Positions 21,839 through 34,098 of a stretch of DNA of 64,000 nt are shown in pieces. The first letter of the stretch is position 1; every line of letters begins with the position of its first letter. The notes under the pieces were generated by a model. That model was not told the origin of the DNA and searched no databases. It worked only from the letters and a program-made list of their open reading frames with translations. This DNA comes from Cyclina sinensis (lineage: Eukaryota; Mollusca; Bivalvia; Venerida; Veneridae). A program made the position numbers and the translations under genes. The stretch is from contig JAAONU010000014.1 of assembly GCA_012932295.1 (NCBI GenBank), positions 33,449,977 through 33,513,976 of the forward strand. The letters are read 5' to 3'.

Positions 21839-22304
21839 CTACAATGTCTTCATAAAATATGAAAAAAGGGGAGCTTTTTTTTTCATTTTTAAGCAGCACA
21901 ATATGTCATTAAATTTCTTTAGGAAGAAATTGAAAACAAAATTCATGTCCAATTCATCCCCTTGTAATCTTTTCTGAAAGTCTGTCATTTTAAGTTCTGG
22001 CACCTCTGAGACTATTTGTTTATTGAAGATTGCAACATGAGCTATCAACACATGTGCCATGTAGACATATTTAGAGTAATCTGGAGCCATTATTTGAAGA
22101 TGTGTCTTCATTTCTCCAGCAAGGAAATCTTAGTGTCATCAAATCCTCTGTTATCAGCAAATCACTTCTCTTGTTCATTGCTTTTAATCTCTTACTTCTG
22201 TTGGCCACAGAAGAAACAAGGGCCTTCCACTTTGGTTCATACTGTTCTGTAAACTCATCTACTTCCCTCTTCATTAAATAGTATACTCTATAAGAAAGCT
22301 GCAT
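21839..22304 (-). pseudogene. Decayed Crypton-like tyrosine recombinase fragment
   Basis: Two overlapping minus-strand frames (22304-22071 and 22111-21839) together align by eye with the recombinase exon of the gene at 42-52 kb. The first has FTEQYEPKWKALVSSVANRS and LLITEDLMTL, corresponding to the helical core-binding region. The second has YSKYVYMAHVLIAHVAIFNK followed by SEVPELKMTDFQ. At the site of the first catalytic Arg (RRSGE in the intact gene) this copy reads QIVSE, so Arg is lost. A frameshift near 22100 breaks it. It is a pseudogene of a related copy. Confidence 0.6.
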
Positions 22305-22430
22305 TGCTTGACATAATTTCCTAAATTTATTCCAAGCTGTGGTGAACCTGCTTCTTGATAGAGCTCTTTCACAGACAGTGGGCTTAGCGTAAAACAGTCG
22401 TAACTGACATTTAAAAAAAAAAAGTTTTTT

Positions 22431-24999
22431 TTTTAGCTCACCTGAGCATGCTCATGTGAGCTTTTAGGATCCTTGATTGTCCGGCGTCCGTCCGTCCGTC
22501 CGTCCGTCCGTCGTCCACAATTCATTCAAACGACATCTTCTCTGAAACCACTGGGCAAAATTTAATGAAACTTGCCTAGAATGTTCCTTGCATGAAGCTC
22601 TACCAAGTTTGTTCAAATGGTTCCGGTCCATTGCATTTCTGGGTCACAGGAGCTAAAAACAGATTTTAAAAGTTGGATCTTTAAAAATCTTCTTGTCAGA
22701 AACCACAAGGCCTGGAGCTTTGATATTTGGTATAAAGCATCATCTAGTGGACCTCTACCAAGTTTGTTCAAATTATGATCCTTGGGTCAAAAATGGCCCC
22801 GCCCCAGGGGTAACTTGTTTTACATAGAGTTATATAGGAAAAACTTTAAAAATCTTCTTGTCAGAAACCGTAAGGCATAGAGCTAAGATATTTGGTGTGC
22901 AGCATTGTCTAGTGGACCTCTACCAAGTTTGTTCAAATCATGGCCTCTGGATCAAAAATGGCCCCGCCCCAGGGGTAACTTGTTTTACATAGAGTTATAT
23001 AGGAAAAACTTTAAAAATCTTCTTGTCGGAAACCGTAAGGCATAGAGCTTAGATATTTGGTGTGTAGCATTGTCTAGTGGACCTCTACCAAGTTTGTTCA
23101 AATCATGGCCTCTGGGTCAAAAATGGCCCCGCCCAGGGGGTAACTAGTTTTACATAGAGTTATATAGGAAAAACTTTAAAACTCTTCTTATGAGATACCG
23201 TAAGGCATAGAGCTTAGATATTTGGTATGTAGCATTGTCTAGTGGACCTCTACCAAGTTTGTTCAAATCATGGCCTCTGGGTCAAATTTGGCCCCACCCT
23301 GGGGTCATTGGTTTTACATAGGCTTATATAGGAAAAACTTTGAAAATCTTCTTGTCTGAAACCACAAGGCCCTGAGCCTTAAGATTTGGTATGTAGCATT
23401 GTCTAGTGGACCTCTACCAAGTTTGTTCAAATTATACCCCTGGGGTCAAATTTGGCCCCAACCCGGGGTCATTGGTTTTACATAGGCTTATATAGCGATA
23501 ACTTTGAAAATCTTCTTGTAGAAGGAGAAGTAACATTTTTAGTCCAAATAATCTGGAAATTTGTCAGACAGGTTGTTTCTATGATTTCAAGCTCAAGTTC
23601 GAATACGGGCCATCTTGGTTCAAAAACTAGGTCACAGAGCCCAAAAATAGAAAAATCTCGTTAACACTCTAGAGGTTACATTTTCTGTCAAAATATCCCA
23701 GAAATTTGTCAAAAAGGTTGTTTTGATGATTTTTAGCTAAAGTTCAAAATTGGGTCATCTGGGGTCAAAAACTAGGTCACAGAGCTCAAATATGGAAAAA
23801 CCTTGTAAACGCTCTAGAGGTAACATTTTCAGTCCAAATAACCAGGAATCTGTCAGAAAGGTTGTTTCAATGATTTCTAGGTTAAATTTGAATATGGGTC
23901 ATCTGAAATCAAAAACTAGGTCACAGAGCCCAAAAATAGAAAAAAACTTGTTAACATTCAAGAAGCTACTTTTCAGTCCAAATATTCTCCAAATTTGTCA
24001 GAAAAAATGTTTTAATGATTTCTAGCTCAGATTCGAATAAAGGTCATCTGGGGTCAAAAACTAGGTCACAGACCCCAAATATGGAAAAACCTTGTTAACA
24101 CGCATTGAGGTAACATTTTCAGTTCAAATAACCTTGAAATTTGTCAGAAAGATTGTTTTAATGATTTCTAGCTCAATTTTGAATATGGGTTATCTGGGGT
24201 CAAGAACTAGAACAAAAAGTAGAAAATCCTTGTTAATGTTCAAGAGGTTACATTTTCAGTCCAAATGTCCTTAAAATTTGTCAGAAAGGTTGTTTCAATG
24301 ATTTCTAGCCCAGATTAGGATATGGTTCATCTGGGATCAAAAACTAGGTCACAGAGCCCTAAAATTTTAAAACCATTTTAACTATCCAGAGGTTAGTCAA
24401 TTTCAGTCCAGATATCCTGGAAATTTGTCAGATAGGTTGTTTTGATGATTTCTAGCACAAGTACTAATATGGGTCATCTTTGGTCAAAAACTAGGTCACA
24501 GAGCCCAGATATGGAAAAACCTTGTTAACACTCAAGAGTTAAGATTTTAATTCCAAATAACCTGAAAATTTGTCAGAAAGGTTGCTTCTATGATTTCCAG
24601 CTCAACTTTGAATATGGGTCATCTGGATTAAAAAACTAGGTCACAGAGCCTAAATATCGAAAAAACTTTGTAAACACTCAGAGGCTACATTTTTAGTCCA
24701 GATGTCCTGGAAATTTGTCAGAAAGGTTGTTTTAATGATTTCAAGCTGAGGTTTGGATATGGATCATCTGGGGTCAAAAACTAGGTCACAGAGCCCAAAT
24801 ATGGAAAAACCTTGTTAACACTCTAAAGGCTACACTTTCAGTCCAAATAACCTTGAAATTTGTCAGAAAGATTGTTTCAATAATTTCTAGGTCAAGTTCG
24901 AATATGGGTCATCTGGGGTCAATTAACCAGGTCCATAGGAACTTTGTTAAAAGCAGTCATATTCAGGTGAGCGATATAGGGCCATCATGGCCCTCTTGT
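22431..24999 (+). mobile_element. Complete HINE/pearl-like element, 2.6 kb
   Basis: The left end is AGCTCACCTGAGC (22435-22447), with its inverse GCTCAGGTGAGC-like TCAGGTGAGC at 24963-24972. A 3' hairpin GGGCCATCATGGCCC and 'ctcttgtt' follow. (GTCC)n lies at 22480-22512. Two different tandem cores come next: units of about 175 bp with 'gtggacctctaccaagtttg' (22690-23520), then units of about 150 bp with 'aaaactaggtcacagagccc' (23530-24930). Subterminal inverted repeats, a GTCY microsatellite, tandem cores and a 3' hairpin are the layout of Helitron-associated HINE elements such as pearl and mini-me. It has no coding capacity, so it would rely on a Helitron-type Rep/helicase in trans. Confidence 0.8.
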
Positions 25000-25370
25000 T
25001 AAAAACTAAATGCTGATTGGTTTATTTCACCTAAGTGTCGGTATCGAATGTTCTGGTTGAAAAGATATAAATATCATGGGCGGAGTCTTCGCTCTGTACG
25101 TCACACATGGTTATAAGGCAAGAAATAGCGAGAGGCGGAGTTTTACGGGGATTCCCTAATGAGTGGCTGGCAAGCGATTGTTTATGTGTATTGTAAAAAA
25201 AAACTGTGTATCGTAAAAAAACTGCCACATTTTATGACACCATTGACTCTTATCCATGTTTGCCAAGGGCAACTAAATTTTGATAAGGCGACTTGATTTT
25301 CGCTTTGATCTTCACGTAAGGCGAAATTTGAGACAGCGAAGCGACTTCGCCCGAATCGCCCCCTCGCGAG

Positions 25371-25605
25371 AGCCCTGTTGAAGAACCCAATTGCTTTTGT
25401 GGTCTGTAGGTCAAAGGTCAAAGTCACTGGGACCTGTAGAGTAAAACTATTTCTGCTAAAAAATTTGAGTACCATTACACCCAGAGTCTTCAAACTTCTT
25501 GCAAACTTATTCAAACTTGCACCCATAAAAACCAGTAACGATATTTGTAACATGAACAATGAGACTCAGGTGAGCGATTTAGGGCCATCATGGCCCTCTT
25601 GTTTC
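25371..25605 (+). mobile_element. HINE-like 3' end fragment
   Basis: A short core piece with 'gtcaaaggtcaaagtcactg' is followed by 'caggtgagcgatttagggcc' and the ATCAT hairpin end at 25566-25603. Confidence 0.7.
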
Positions 25606-26130
25606 ATTTTTCCTATTATTTTAAAGGTGTCTTTTACCTGTGAAAAAATTAACATTAATTTTATATCTGCACAGAAACCTGTTAAAATAGTCAGATGGCA
25701 TAAGGTTGTATCAGACTGCTTTAGTGCGAAATGGTCATAACTGCAGTTGCGACCATTTTGCATAAAAAAATAGATGTAAATGAACTGAGAGGGAAGCAAC
25801 TAATTTTTAAACATATGACCTCAACACTGACATAAGTGATGATGTCATTGTATTTTGTTTATTTGACCTTGTCCTTACTGTTTGGTAGCACATGGTGCTG
25901 GAAATATAAGAAAAGGAAAGAAATTGACAAATGAGCAAAAGCTACACTTTGAAGTAGTAATCCATGTATATAACAAAGAAGTAGATAAAATGTATCTTAA
26001 AAGATTTGCAGTTAATTTATGGAAATATGTATGAATTTAGATAATTCTATTTGATATTCATAATTACCTATTTATTATATGGATCCATCAGTTAAACTTC
26101 AGGTGAAAGCAAATGCATTTTGAATAAAAA
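25606..26130. other. No gene seen
   Basis: AT-rich sequence without credible ORFs or repeats. Confidence 0.45.
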
Positions 26131-26132
26131 TA

Positions 26133-27271
26133 CAGTACACGCAGCGCGGACTTTGACAACGAACACCCGTCCCCGCGATTTTACTGTCCGCGTTGAGGAC
26201 TAAAATGACCACCGCGTCAAGTGTTCATTCGTATAAAACGCGGTGGTCAGCGCGGCCGTTCGCGGTGTTCAGTACCGCGGGCGTGTCGCGGCGTCGGAAC
26301 GCAGGGTTTGCAGTGTCCGAAAAAATGAAGCCACAACTTAATTTTAATTTGCCAAAATTTTTTTTTTTCAAAAATAGTTACTAAGTACACATAATTATTA
26401 CCAGTTGAAGTTGTTTCTTTTTTTTAATACCCCATCCGGTTTAATTTTTGTTTGTTGACGATCGATGTTTGGTTGTATAATTGAGGGTATTTGTAGAAAA
26501 GTAACAGCCGATAATGAATAGATTTACACACCTACATGACATCTTGTTAATAAACTTTAATTGCTGCAATTAATATATTTCAAGTCTTTAATAGGTGCCG
26601 TGTTTGCATTAATCCACTCGCAATTGAATTACAAATGATAACCAAACTGCGAAAACTTAATAGATCTAATTTAAACAGTCAAAATTCGAACAAATCCTCT
26701 CTAATTCCAATGCATTTGTGTACAAACGCTCCTCTCTGTTAAACAAAAAAGACAATTCAAAGCAGTTATTTCCGGAAAAAGTTGATCGTATTTTCAGAAA
26801 TTGAATCAACACGTGTTTAACTTCTTTCAACTTCTGTATCGTCTAGGCGCTTGGCAAAGTAATTGATCGATTTGGCTATGTAATAACAAGCGTTTTTCAA
26901 TTCCAAAAACGAAAGTACTCAATAAACATACATCGGAAATGTATTTGAAATTTGGTTTTAATTTGACCAGCTGAAGTTGGCCACAAAATAGATGTAAGTA
27001 AAATAATTATGAGTAAAATGAAAACCACGTACAAATACTGTACGCACAGTATGTTTAAATGCAGTAATCTCCAAGTCAAAACATCGCGGGGACGCGCGGC
27101 AATCCATCACCGCGACACGCAGTGTTCATACCCCTCGGCGGTTGTCGCGGTGGTCATTTTAGCGGACACCCGAAATTTCGGGTGTTCAGTCCACCGCGAC
27201 TGGCCACCCTGGAGACGATACCGGCCCCCGCGACAATGTTAACAACGTCAAAGTCCGCACTGCGTGTACTG
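26133..27271. mobile_element. Tc1/mariner-like MITE with GC-rich ends, 1.14 kb
   Basis: Terminal inverted repeats start CAGTACACGCAGCGCGGACT (26133) and the inverse ends ...GTGTACTG at 27271. One mismatch (C/T) occurs in about 25 bp, and TA dinucleotides flank both ends. Subterminal inverted pieces also match ('ctaaaatgaccaccgc' at 26202 against 'gcggtggtcattttag' near 27145). The terminal 180-220 bp are strongly CpG-rich, while the centre (26350-27050) is AT-rich. There is no transposase ORF, so it is non-autonomous. Confidence 0.85.
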
Positions 27272-27601
27272 TATGCTTTGTATCAAACTGTATGTTTATA
27301 GGTCAGTTCAGACTTTTAGAAAGGTAAACAAAATGCTTATTTTGCACCCTAGTTAATGATAGACCTTATTCAAAACATTCTTAACATACACAATTTCTAA
27401 TGTTTAGAAAAAATGAACGTAAAGGGGCTCTTCATCAAGGGCAGGGTTCATTTAGAGGGAATGGCTGACAATGTGCCTTAACTGCTGCTTTTGAAAGCAA
27501 AAATTACCCTCCAAGATTATGGGCACATCAGTAAAAAGTGGCATGAGCTTTAGACTTCTTGAACCAGTGTCTGATCATATGATGAATACAGTTTGTTACG
27601 G

Positions 27602-28135
27602 TCTAGTGCACACCTTCCATAATTGAATAAATTCAACCTCTGACAACTGCATCAGAGAATCAATTCTTCGGCTCAGTGGTTAGAGCGTTGGCGTGTCATG
27701 CGGGAGATCGTGGTTTGAATCCCGTTCTAGGTTGTGTATTCTAAGATGCATTGCATCTTTCTGTTATGAACTTTCATGATTATAAGATGGGGGCTTGTCT
27801 TGGATGACCTTTCCTATACTTCGTTATAAAAATTGATTTTAAAATAGAATCTTTCAAGATAACTGTCTGATCCATTGATTTAAAAAATACACAACACCAT
27901 TCGTCATCATAAATGATGACTTCCTCAAGAGTGGATGTGTTACCATCTAGTGCACACCTTCGATAATTGTATAAATACAACCTCTGGCAACTGCATCAGA
28001 GAATCAATTCTTTGGCTCAGCGGTTAGAGCGTCTGTGTGTCATGCGGGAGATCGTGGTTTGAATCCCATTCTAGGTTGTGTATTCTAAGATGCATTGCAT
28101 CTTTCTGTTATGAACTTTCATGATTAGAAGATGGC
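27602..28135 (+). repeat. 346-bp tandem duplication with tRNA-like heads
   Basis: 'tagtgcacacctt' plus 'gcatcagagaatcaattctt' begins at 27602 and again at 27948. Each copy contains 'ggctcagtggttagagcg' (A-box-like, about 27670 and 28016) and 'gtggtttgaatccc' (B-box-like, about 27710 and 28057). The heads are tRNA-derived SINE pieces, not complete tRNA genes. The second copy lacks the distal part. Confidence 0.75.
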
Positions 28136-28139
28136 CCAA

Positions 28140-28505
28140 ACCAAAATTGCAAGCTTATTTTTATGCTTGTCACAAGCTTGCAGCTAGCTTGTTGATCTAG
28201 ATGGCGCATGCTTGTATTTGGAACCTTGCGGCAAGCTTGCGCCACTAATTTTTCAAGCAGGCACAAGCATGTGTAACCTTAAGTTTGCGCAAACTCGTAT
28301 TTGGAACCTTTGGCAAGCTAGTGCAATCTTTACCTGCAAGCATATTTCTCTTGTATACAAGCAAGCTTACGCAAGCTAGTGCAGAGTAATTGAACCTTTA
28401 CAACAAGCTATGATACATAAGCAGTTCTTCAGAAATACTTGCAAGCTTGCGCTAACTAGTGCAAACTAGTTTCTCATGCAAGCTTGCGCAAACTAGTACT
28501 TTTCA
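28140..28505. repeat. CAAGCTTGCG-rich cluster
   Basis: Many variants of the words 'caagcttgcgc', 'caagctagt' and 'gcgcaaactagt' are packed into about 360 bp without fixed spacing. AAGCTT and ACTAGT are themselves palindromes. Confidence 0.75.
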
Positions 28506-29270
28506 CATCTTACATAATCTTATGTAATTTGTAACCAAAAAGATGCCTATAAAATTGAAAAGGCAGTAAAAACTTGCTAAAATTCAAATGAAACATTTAT
28601 TTACAGGGCAAATTGTACATTTAAAATGGCAATTCAAGAGTGATCACTACAGAATGTAAATGCAATGTTGACGATTTAATGGAGCAGATCAAGCCTAAAG
28701 CTTTTGCAACAACTAAATATTACAAACAAACACTTTTCATTTAAAATCTTACATCATTTGTTTTATGAAAAAAAAACTGATAATGAAAAAAATTGAAACA
28801 AGACATTGCTTAAAACTTAAGCTTAATTAATATACAAAACAGCAGTATGCCATGAAATCTTGTATAGATAGGTATATGTGCAAAACAATAATGATAATGA
28901 ATAAAATGAAGCAAACTGCTTAAAATGAATGCTTGATAAATATCCAAAAACAGCAGTATGATGGCCTTATACAGCAGCAAAAGTAGCTCTGTTAAATGTA
29001 GTATATTTTTATATTTTTCTAGTAAAATTTTTGTGAACTCACTTTCATATTTGATTTCAAATTTTGATATTTTAAAGCTCCTGACCGACAGACAGTGGTT
29101 TATGAAATATAAATATGTCAAACAATCATCAGTATTTCAGAGTCATACTTTTTCTAGGTGTAAGTAGCATGTCAATAATTTAGTATCTTGTAAATTTATT
29201 TACCTGTGATTTTCAAAAAAAAAAAAAAAAAATCAAATCACTGTCTATGGCTCAGGAACTTAAAACTAAT
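28506..29270. other. No gene seen
   Basis: AT-rich. It contains a short internal duplication ('acagcagtatg' near 28840 and 28950) and an A run at 29216-29232. Confidence 0.45.
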
Positions 29271-29274
29271 AAAA

Positions 29275-29500
29275 TCACATTCTTAAGGATCGCCTTGAGG
29301 TTGCACACTTGCTGTTTATAACTGAATTGAAAAGTGTGTCTGTAAGACAAGGTTCGCCACCATCATTTTTAAACTGATTTAACACAAACATTTTTATTGA
29401 CTTGACAGCAGTTACCAACATGTAAAACTGTGGACAACTGGCTTTGCGTGATGTAGCACCCAATACCACTGACCAGCTGCACTTTCTTCACTCCAGTGCT
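29275..29500 (-). pseudogene. Possible exon remnant, weakly BEN-like
   Basis: After the acceptor 'tttcag' (exon start 29500), the minus strand reads STGVKKVQLVSGIGCYITQS to a possible GTAACT donor at 29415. A shifted frame then continues as VKSIKMFVLNQFKNDGGEPC to a stop at 29275. The pattern (VQL, G, YI, then a helix and LxxxLF-like residues) is faintly like a BEN domain. The frame shift and short length make it a remnant at best. It could be a 3' exon of the gene at 30-38 kb. Confidence 0.3.
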
Positions 29501-29814
29501 CTGAAATAAGTATATACAGAACAACTTCAAACCAATGCAGTTATATTCTGTAAACAATGACTTGCAATACTGCAAGCTATCATAGAAAATTTCTTAAAAA
29601 ACATATATTTTTTATCTGTATTTATTCAATAGTTTTAACAGTAACAAAATCATATCAATATTTTTAAAAGACCTTATACAAATTTGTGCCTTTAAATGTA
29701 CTGTCAAAGGAGCTCCTCAAGGCATAAACTTTATGCTAAGATTCTTTCATACCATAACAAAATGCAGAAATAACACTAACAGTACATTTTCTATCTAATT
29801 GTTGTATAACAGTC

Positions 29815-30095
29815 CTCCCACTTAGCTAAACAGGGAGAGCATCATATTTGTAATCCAGGGGTCGCTGGTTCCATCCTCAGGCCAGGCGAAATTTGATCTC
29901 AGACATTGAGTCTAATGGTCATTTGTCACTCACTACTGATTCAGAAATCATTTGGGATTAGTGGTTAGTCACTTGGAAGAAATTGGTAATTACTGGTTAG
30001 TTATCCAGGAAAGCCATTTAGGTGGACTGACCACTAAGAAATGACCAAAAATATGTTAAAATCGGCATAAAAACCAGACAAACAAACGAGGTTAC
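29815..30095 (+). mobile_element. tRNA-headed SINE
   Basis: 'acttagctaaacagggagag' resembles an A box and 'gctggttccatcctc' a B box (about 29870). A body follows, and the tail 'cataaaaaccagacaaacaa' is the A-rich end typical of molluscan SINEs. Confidence 0.7.
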
Positions 30096-31499
30096 TTTTT
30101 AAGTTTTGATGTGGCCAAAGGGACATATTAAAGCCCTGGTTGTCTGTATTTTAGCAATTATGTAGTTCTAATCCACTTAAACTTACACAGCAGGATATTC
30201 ATAACACTTGAATCAAATGAATATATCACAGAAACTTAATTTGATGATATCTAGTGTCAGCTTTATAAAATTACAATTCTAGTTCATAAAATAGTTACCG
30301 TAACACTATCTTCCCATTGATACGATTGTTCAACCTAGCCTTGAGTGCATGTATCAACTGGACTGTCAAGTAAAGGACTGCTGAGAGCTGATGTTGAATC
30401 GGTTCCTGCTAGTGAAGCACTGGGACTGCAATCAGTAGTTGTGGATGCTGTTGAGACAGATGCTGGAAAGCTTGAAGCAGGACTGCTAAACAATCGTTTC
30501 CGACTGGATGTATCTTTTTGAGATACCTTTAGATAGCAATAAGAAAGCATATACATAACTTTTTTAACTAAATAAATATTTCTTAAGTAATAGTACTGGT
30601 ATTTTTGAGCCAAAACTTTTTAACCCCCTCCTTATATGACTTTATCTTCCTCAAAATATTTTAAGGCTCTCAAGAAAAAAAAACTTCTTAAATACAAAAA
30701 AAAAGATTAAAAAATAAATGAATAAAATGAAATGAAATAACCCTATCTATCCATCCTTAAAATCTAAGTTCCTGTTACCACATACAAGCAATTTTTTAAA
30801 GTTGGTCTGAGTTTTGAAAAAATTAAGCCAATGTACCATTTACTTAATTCTAAATATATCTAAGGCTTTTTTAAATAAATTACATAAAAATGAAAAATAG
30901 AATTCTGAAAATTTGTCTGTACTGAACCTGTTTTCGGAAAAACTAATAGTAAATGAAGTGAACATGTGCATATTACTCTGCTGTCTGGACAAGCAAAAAT
31001 CTGCATCAGCTGATAAAAATTGAAGCAGATTTAGTCATACATTTGAGGCCAAAAATGATCACATTAATATTTCAGGCTGGCATGTATCAATGTATTTAAA
31101 AAGAACCAAAATCTCATGTGGAAGTCTTGCTATCAGAGAATAAAATATCAACTCACCTCTAAATTTCGTGTAAGTTTCTTGAAAAATTTCACCTTGGTTG
31201 GTGTCACGTCCAAATCTAAAAGAGAAAGATATACTTAACTCAGTAAAAATTCTTCAAATTGTTTTCACTCTCCTACCTCTATATAAAATCTGTACTGCAA
31301 TTAATTTTCAATATAAACTTGTTTTTATATTCCACAGACAGCTTAATCATAAGTCAAGTCCAAGTATTTAACTTTTTACGTCTAATACTGACTGTAAGAC
31401 ATTCCCATATTTTTCTACCTTATAAAGGTCAGTTTATAATTTGGGCTACATATCCTCATATTTAATTTCCTAATATTAATGGAATATTGGAATTATTAC

Positions 31500-31994
31500 C
31501 AAGGGAATTTACTGTGTCCAGTGTTTAACTGCAGCTGGGCCCTCAGTTCTTTGACCTCTTAACGCAAATTATAGTTTTCTGCCTCTAAATCCCTGTTTCT
31601 TAGAATAAGTTCCTGATTTGAAAGAAGAGGCTGATAATTGGAGCCCCACTGCATGTTAGTGTCTCTGAGGTCCTGCATATAGGAATACCCTGGTTGGTCC
31701 ATTTGCCAGTAATTCCAGCCACTGCTCTCAATGTTTCATCAGCAGCACCATGGACCATTTGGACAGCACTGACATTTGAGCTGGTTGCAGTAAAAGTGGC
31801 AACTGAATTAGTGGTTTCTATACTGTTACTACAAGAGCTAGTGTACTGTTTGACTTTATCTTTGCCACAGTCATCTTCACTGCCCTTTCTTCTTTCCATA
31901 ATAATGCTTTCATACTCTTGTGTCCTAGCTTGCAGACAGACTTTTTCTAACTCTTTTTTCTTTAATTTTTCTTCCTTGCTATTCCTTTGGTTTT
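31500..31994 (-). pseudogene. Coiled-coil exon with stop and frame conflict
   Basis: The exon starts after 'gttattcag' and opens in frame with KEEKLKKKELEKVCLQARTQ. Past the middle, the convincing coiled coil (SNQELILRNRDLEAENYNLR, then EVKELRAQLQL) is in another frame and carries TAA at 31559-31561 where a Lys or Glu codon is expected. The last bases return to the first frame. Total exon length (495) keeps phase 1 in and out. Either two compensating indels plus a nonsense change have occurred, or the central part is spliced out. Confidence 0.5.
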
Positions 31995-32229
31995 CTGAAT
32001 AACAGAATTGCCCATTTTATACTCCTTCTTGTTCCTCATGTACACTGTTTACCTAATGACTCTTTAAATATATGACAACTGAATGTATATAGCCTTTTAG
32101 CATGAATTTTCATCATTTGTCCTAGGACAACTTAAAAACTTTAGTATATTTGCCTGGACCTAAAAATGTACATATCTTAGGCAATTAAAGTTGACAAATT
32201 ATTTTGCAGGCCCTGTATAAAGGCCTTTA

Positions 32230-32400
32230 TTTAGTTTACATATTCATTCACTTTCTAATCTGCTTCTCAGAAGTAACCAGTACCGACGTCATTTGAAGAA
32301 ACATGGGAGAGACCCCGAGTAGGGTTTGAACCAACAATCAAATATTAAAAGGTTTTGGAAGGCAACAACAGTGACACCATGACTCAAACATAAGCTCAAT
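32230..32400 (-). mobile_element. SINE-like fragment
   Basis: On the minus strand 'tgttggttcaaaccctac' (about 32320) is a good tRNA B box. The A-box part is weak. Confidence 0.4.
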
Positions 32401-33031
32401 TTTCTCTTTTAAAAAGTCCAGCTTAAAACCTAAAAATGTTTTTTTTTTCCTTGAAGCTACAGAAAAATAGGAACAAAACACACCCGAGTGAACCATCCTT
32501 TCTTTACTCTCATTATTTTCTACTTTCTGGTACTTATTAGATTTTCCAATGCTGTCAAGAGATAGTCCAGTGATATTAGCACCAATACCAGTAGCTGAAA
32601 AATTATTTTTAGTATTGAACATTTATTTCAACAGGTAACTTTAGAGTATCTCAACACAATAACAAACTTTAATTCTTCACTGTATGAAGTTACTGCATTT
32701 TTTGTTTCTTACATTTTTCTTCCTAAAGCAAATTAACAGCAAGGTACCTACTAAAGCATTTCAAACCAAACTTTTCTTAAGTACCCAGATATAATACACT
32801 GAGAGGATTTTCTTAGTTACTGACTGTGATTATTTCAATACAAGGTGACTGTTAGGGATGACTGCTTAGTCAGGTTGAATCCTGAATTATTTACAGTTTT
32901 TGCAGTGAGTAATTAAAGAAGCGTTATCTATGATACACCAACATTTCCTTGAAAAACCAAACATTTTATTACATGAATCTGAAGCCTAACTTAAGTGTTT
33001 TCATGAAACATTCACATTCCTCATGGTTTTA

Positions 33032-34098
33032 TTATGCCCCCACTTCAAAGAAGAGGGGGTATATTGCTTTGCATTTGTCTGTCGGTCGGTCCGTCCGTCG
33101 GTCCGTAGACCAAATGGTTTCTGACCAATAACTAAAGAATGCTTAGGCCTAGGAACTTCAAACTTGGTAGGATGATTGTCCATCACCAGTAGATGACCCC
33201 TATTCATTTTGGGGTCAAGGGGTCAAAGGTCAACGTCACATTGACCTTGTAGGTAGAAACGGTTTCCGACCAATAACTAGAGAACGTTTTGACCTAGGTT
33301 CACCAAACTTAACACGCTGGTAGGTCATCACCAGTACATGACCCCTATTGATTTTGAGGTCATTAGGTCAAAGGTCAAGCTCACAGGGACCTTCATCCTA
33401 AAAAACAGTTTCCGATCAATAACTAGAGAATGCTTTGACCTACTTTCACCAAACTTGGTATGCTGGTTGGTCATCACCAGGAGATGACCCCTATTGACTT
33501 TGAGGTCATTAGGTCAAAGGTCAAGATCACAGAGACTTTCATCCTTAAAACGGTTTCCAATCAATAACTAGAGAACGCATTGACTTAGGTTCATCAAACT
33601 TTGTAGGCTGGTTGGTCATGACCAGTAGATGACCCCCTATTGACTTTGAGGTCATTAGGTCAAAGGTCAAGATCACAGAGACTTTGACTCTGAAAACGGT
33701 TTCCAATCAATAACTAGAGAATGCTTTGACCTAGGTTCACCAAACTTGGTATGCTGGTTGGTCATGACCAGTTAATGATATTAGTTAATGGTATTAGTGG
33801 ATAAGAGATGAAGAACCACTTTTCCTGTTCTTGCTTTTATTTAGCGCCATACTGTTTTTTCTCTTCTCCTCCTCTCGATTTACATTTTACACATTCAGCA
33901 TAATGTTCTCCAGAATTAACCAATGACAGCATTACCTCCCCTGAAGATCAGAAAGAACTCATTCACTGTACTACCTAATATACAACAATATTTTTTAAAT
34001 TGGTTAAGTTGTCATGAGTTATCATCCAGGAGACCATAAAACCAATAGACAAGCTGCCTCCTATATACCCCTCCAACTTCATTTTGTAGGGGGTATAA
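33032..34098 (+). mobile_element. HINE-like element, TTATGCCCCC termini
   Basis: TTATGCCCCC at 33032-33041 is inverted as GGGGGTATAA at 34089-34098 (9 of 10). A GTCC/GTCG-rich stretch lies at 33078-33110. About four and a half core units of about 150 bp follow (33115-33776), each with 'caataactagagaa(t/c)g', 'caccagtagatgacccctat' and 'aggtcaaaggtcaa'. The last 300 bp are unique. No coding capacity. Confidence 0.75.

Noticed and set aside
26193..26384. 63-codon ORF and its partner at 27009-27242
   Set aside because: They fall in the CpG-rich ends of the MITE and reflect composition, not coding.
27668..27735. tRNA genes at the two duplicated heads
   Set aside because: A and B boxes only. No full cloverleaf, and they lie inside a duplicated repeat.
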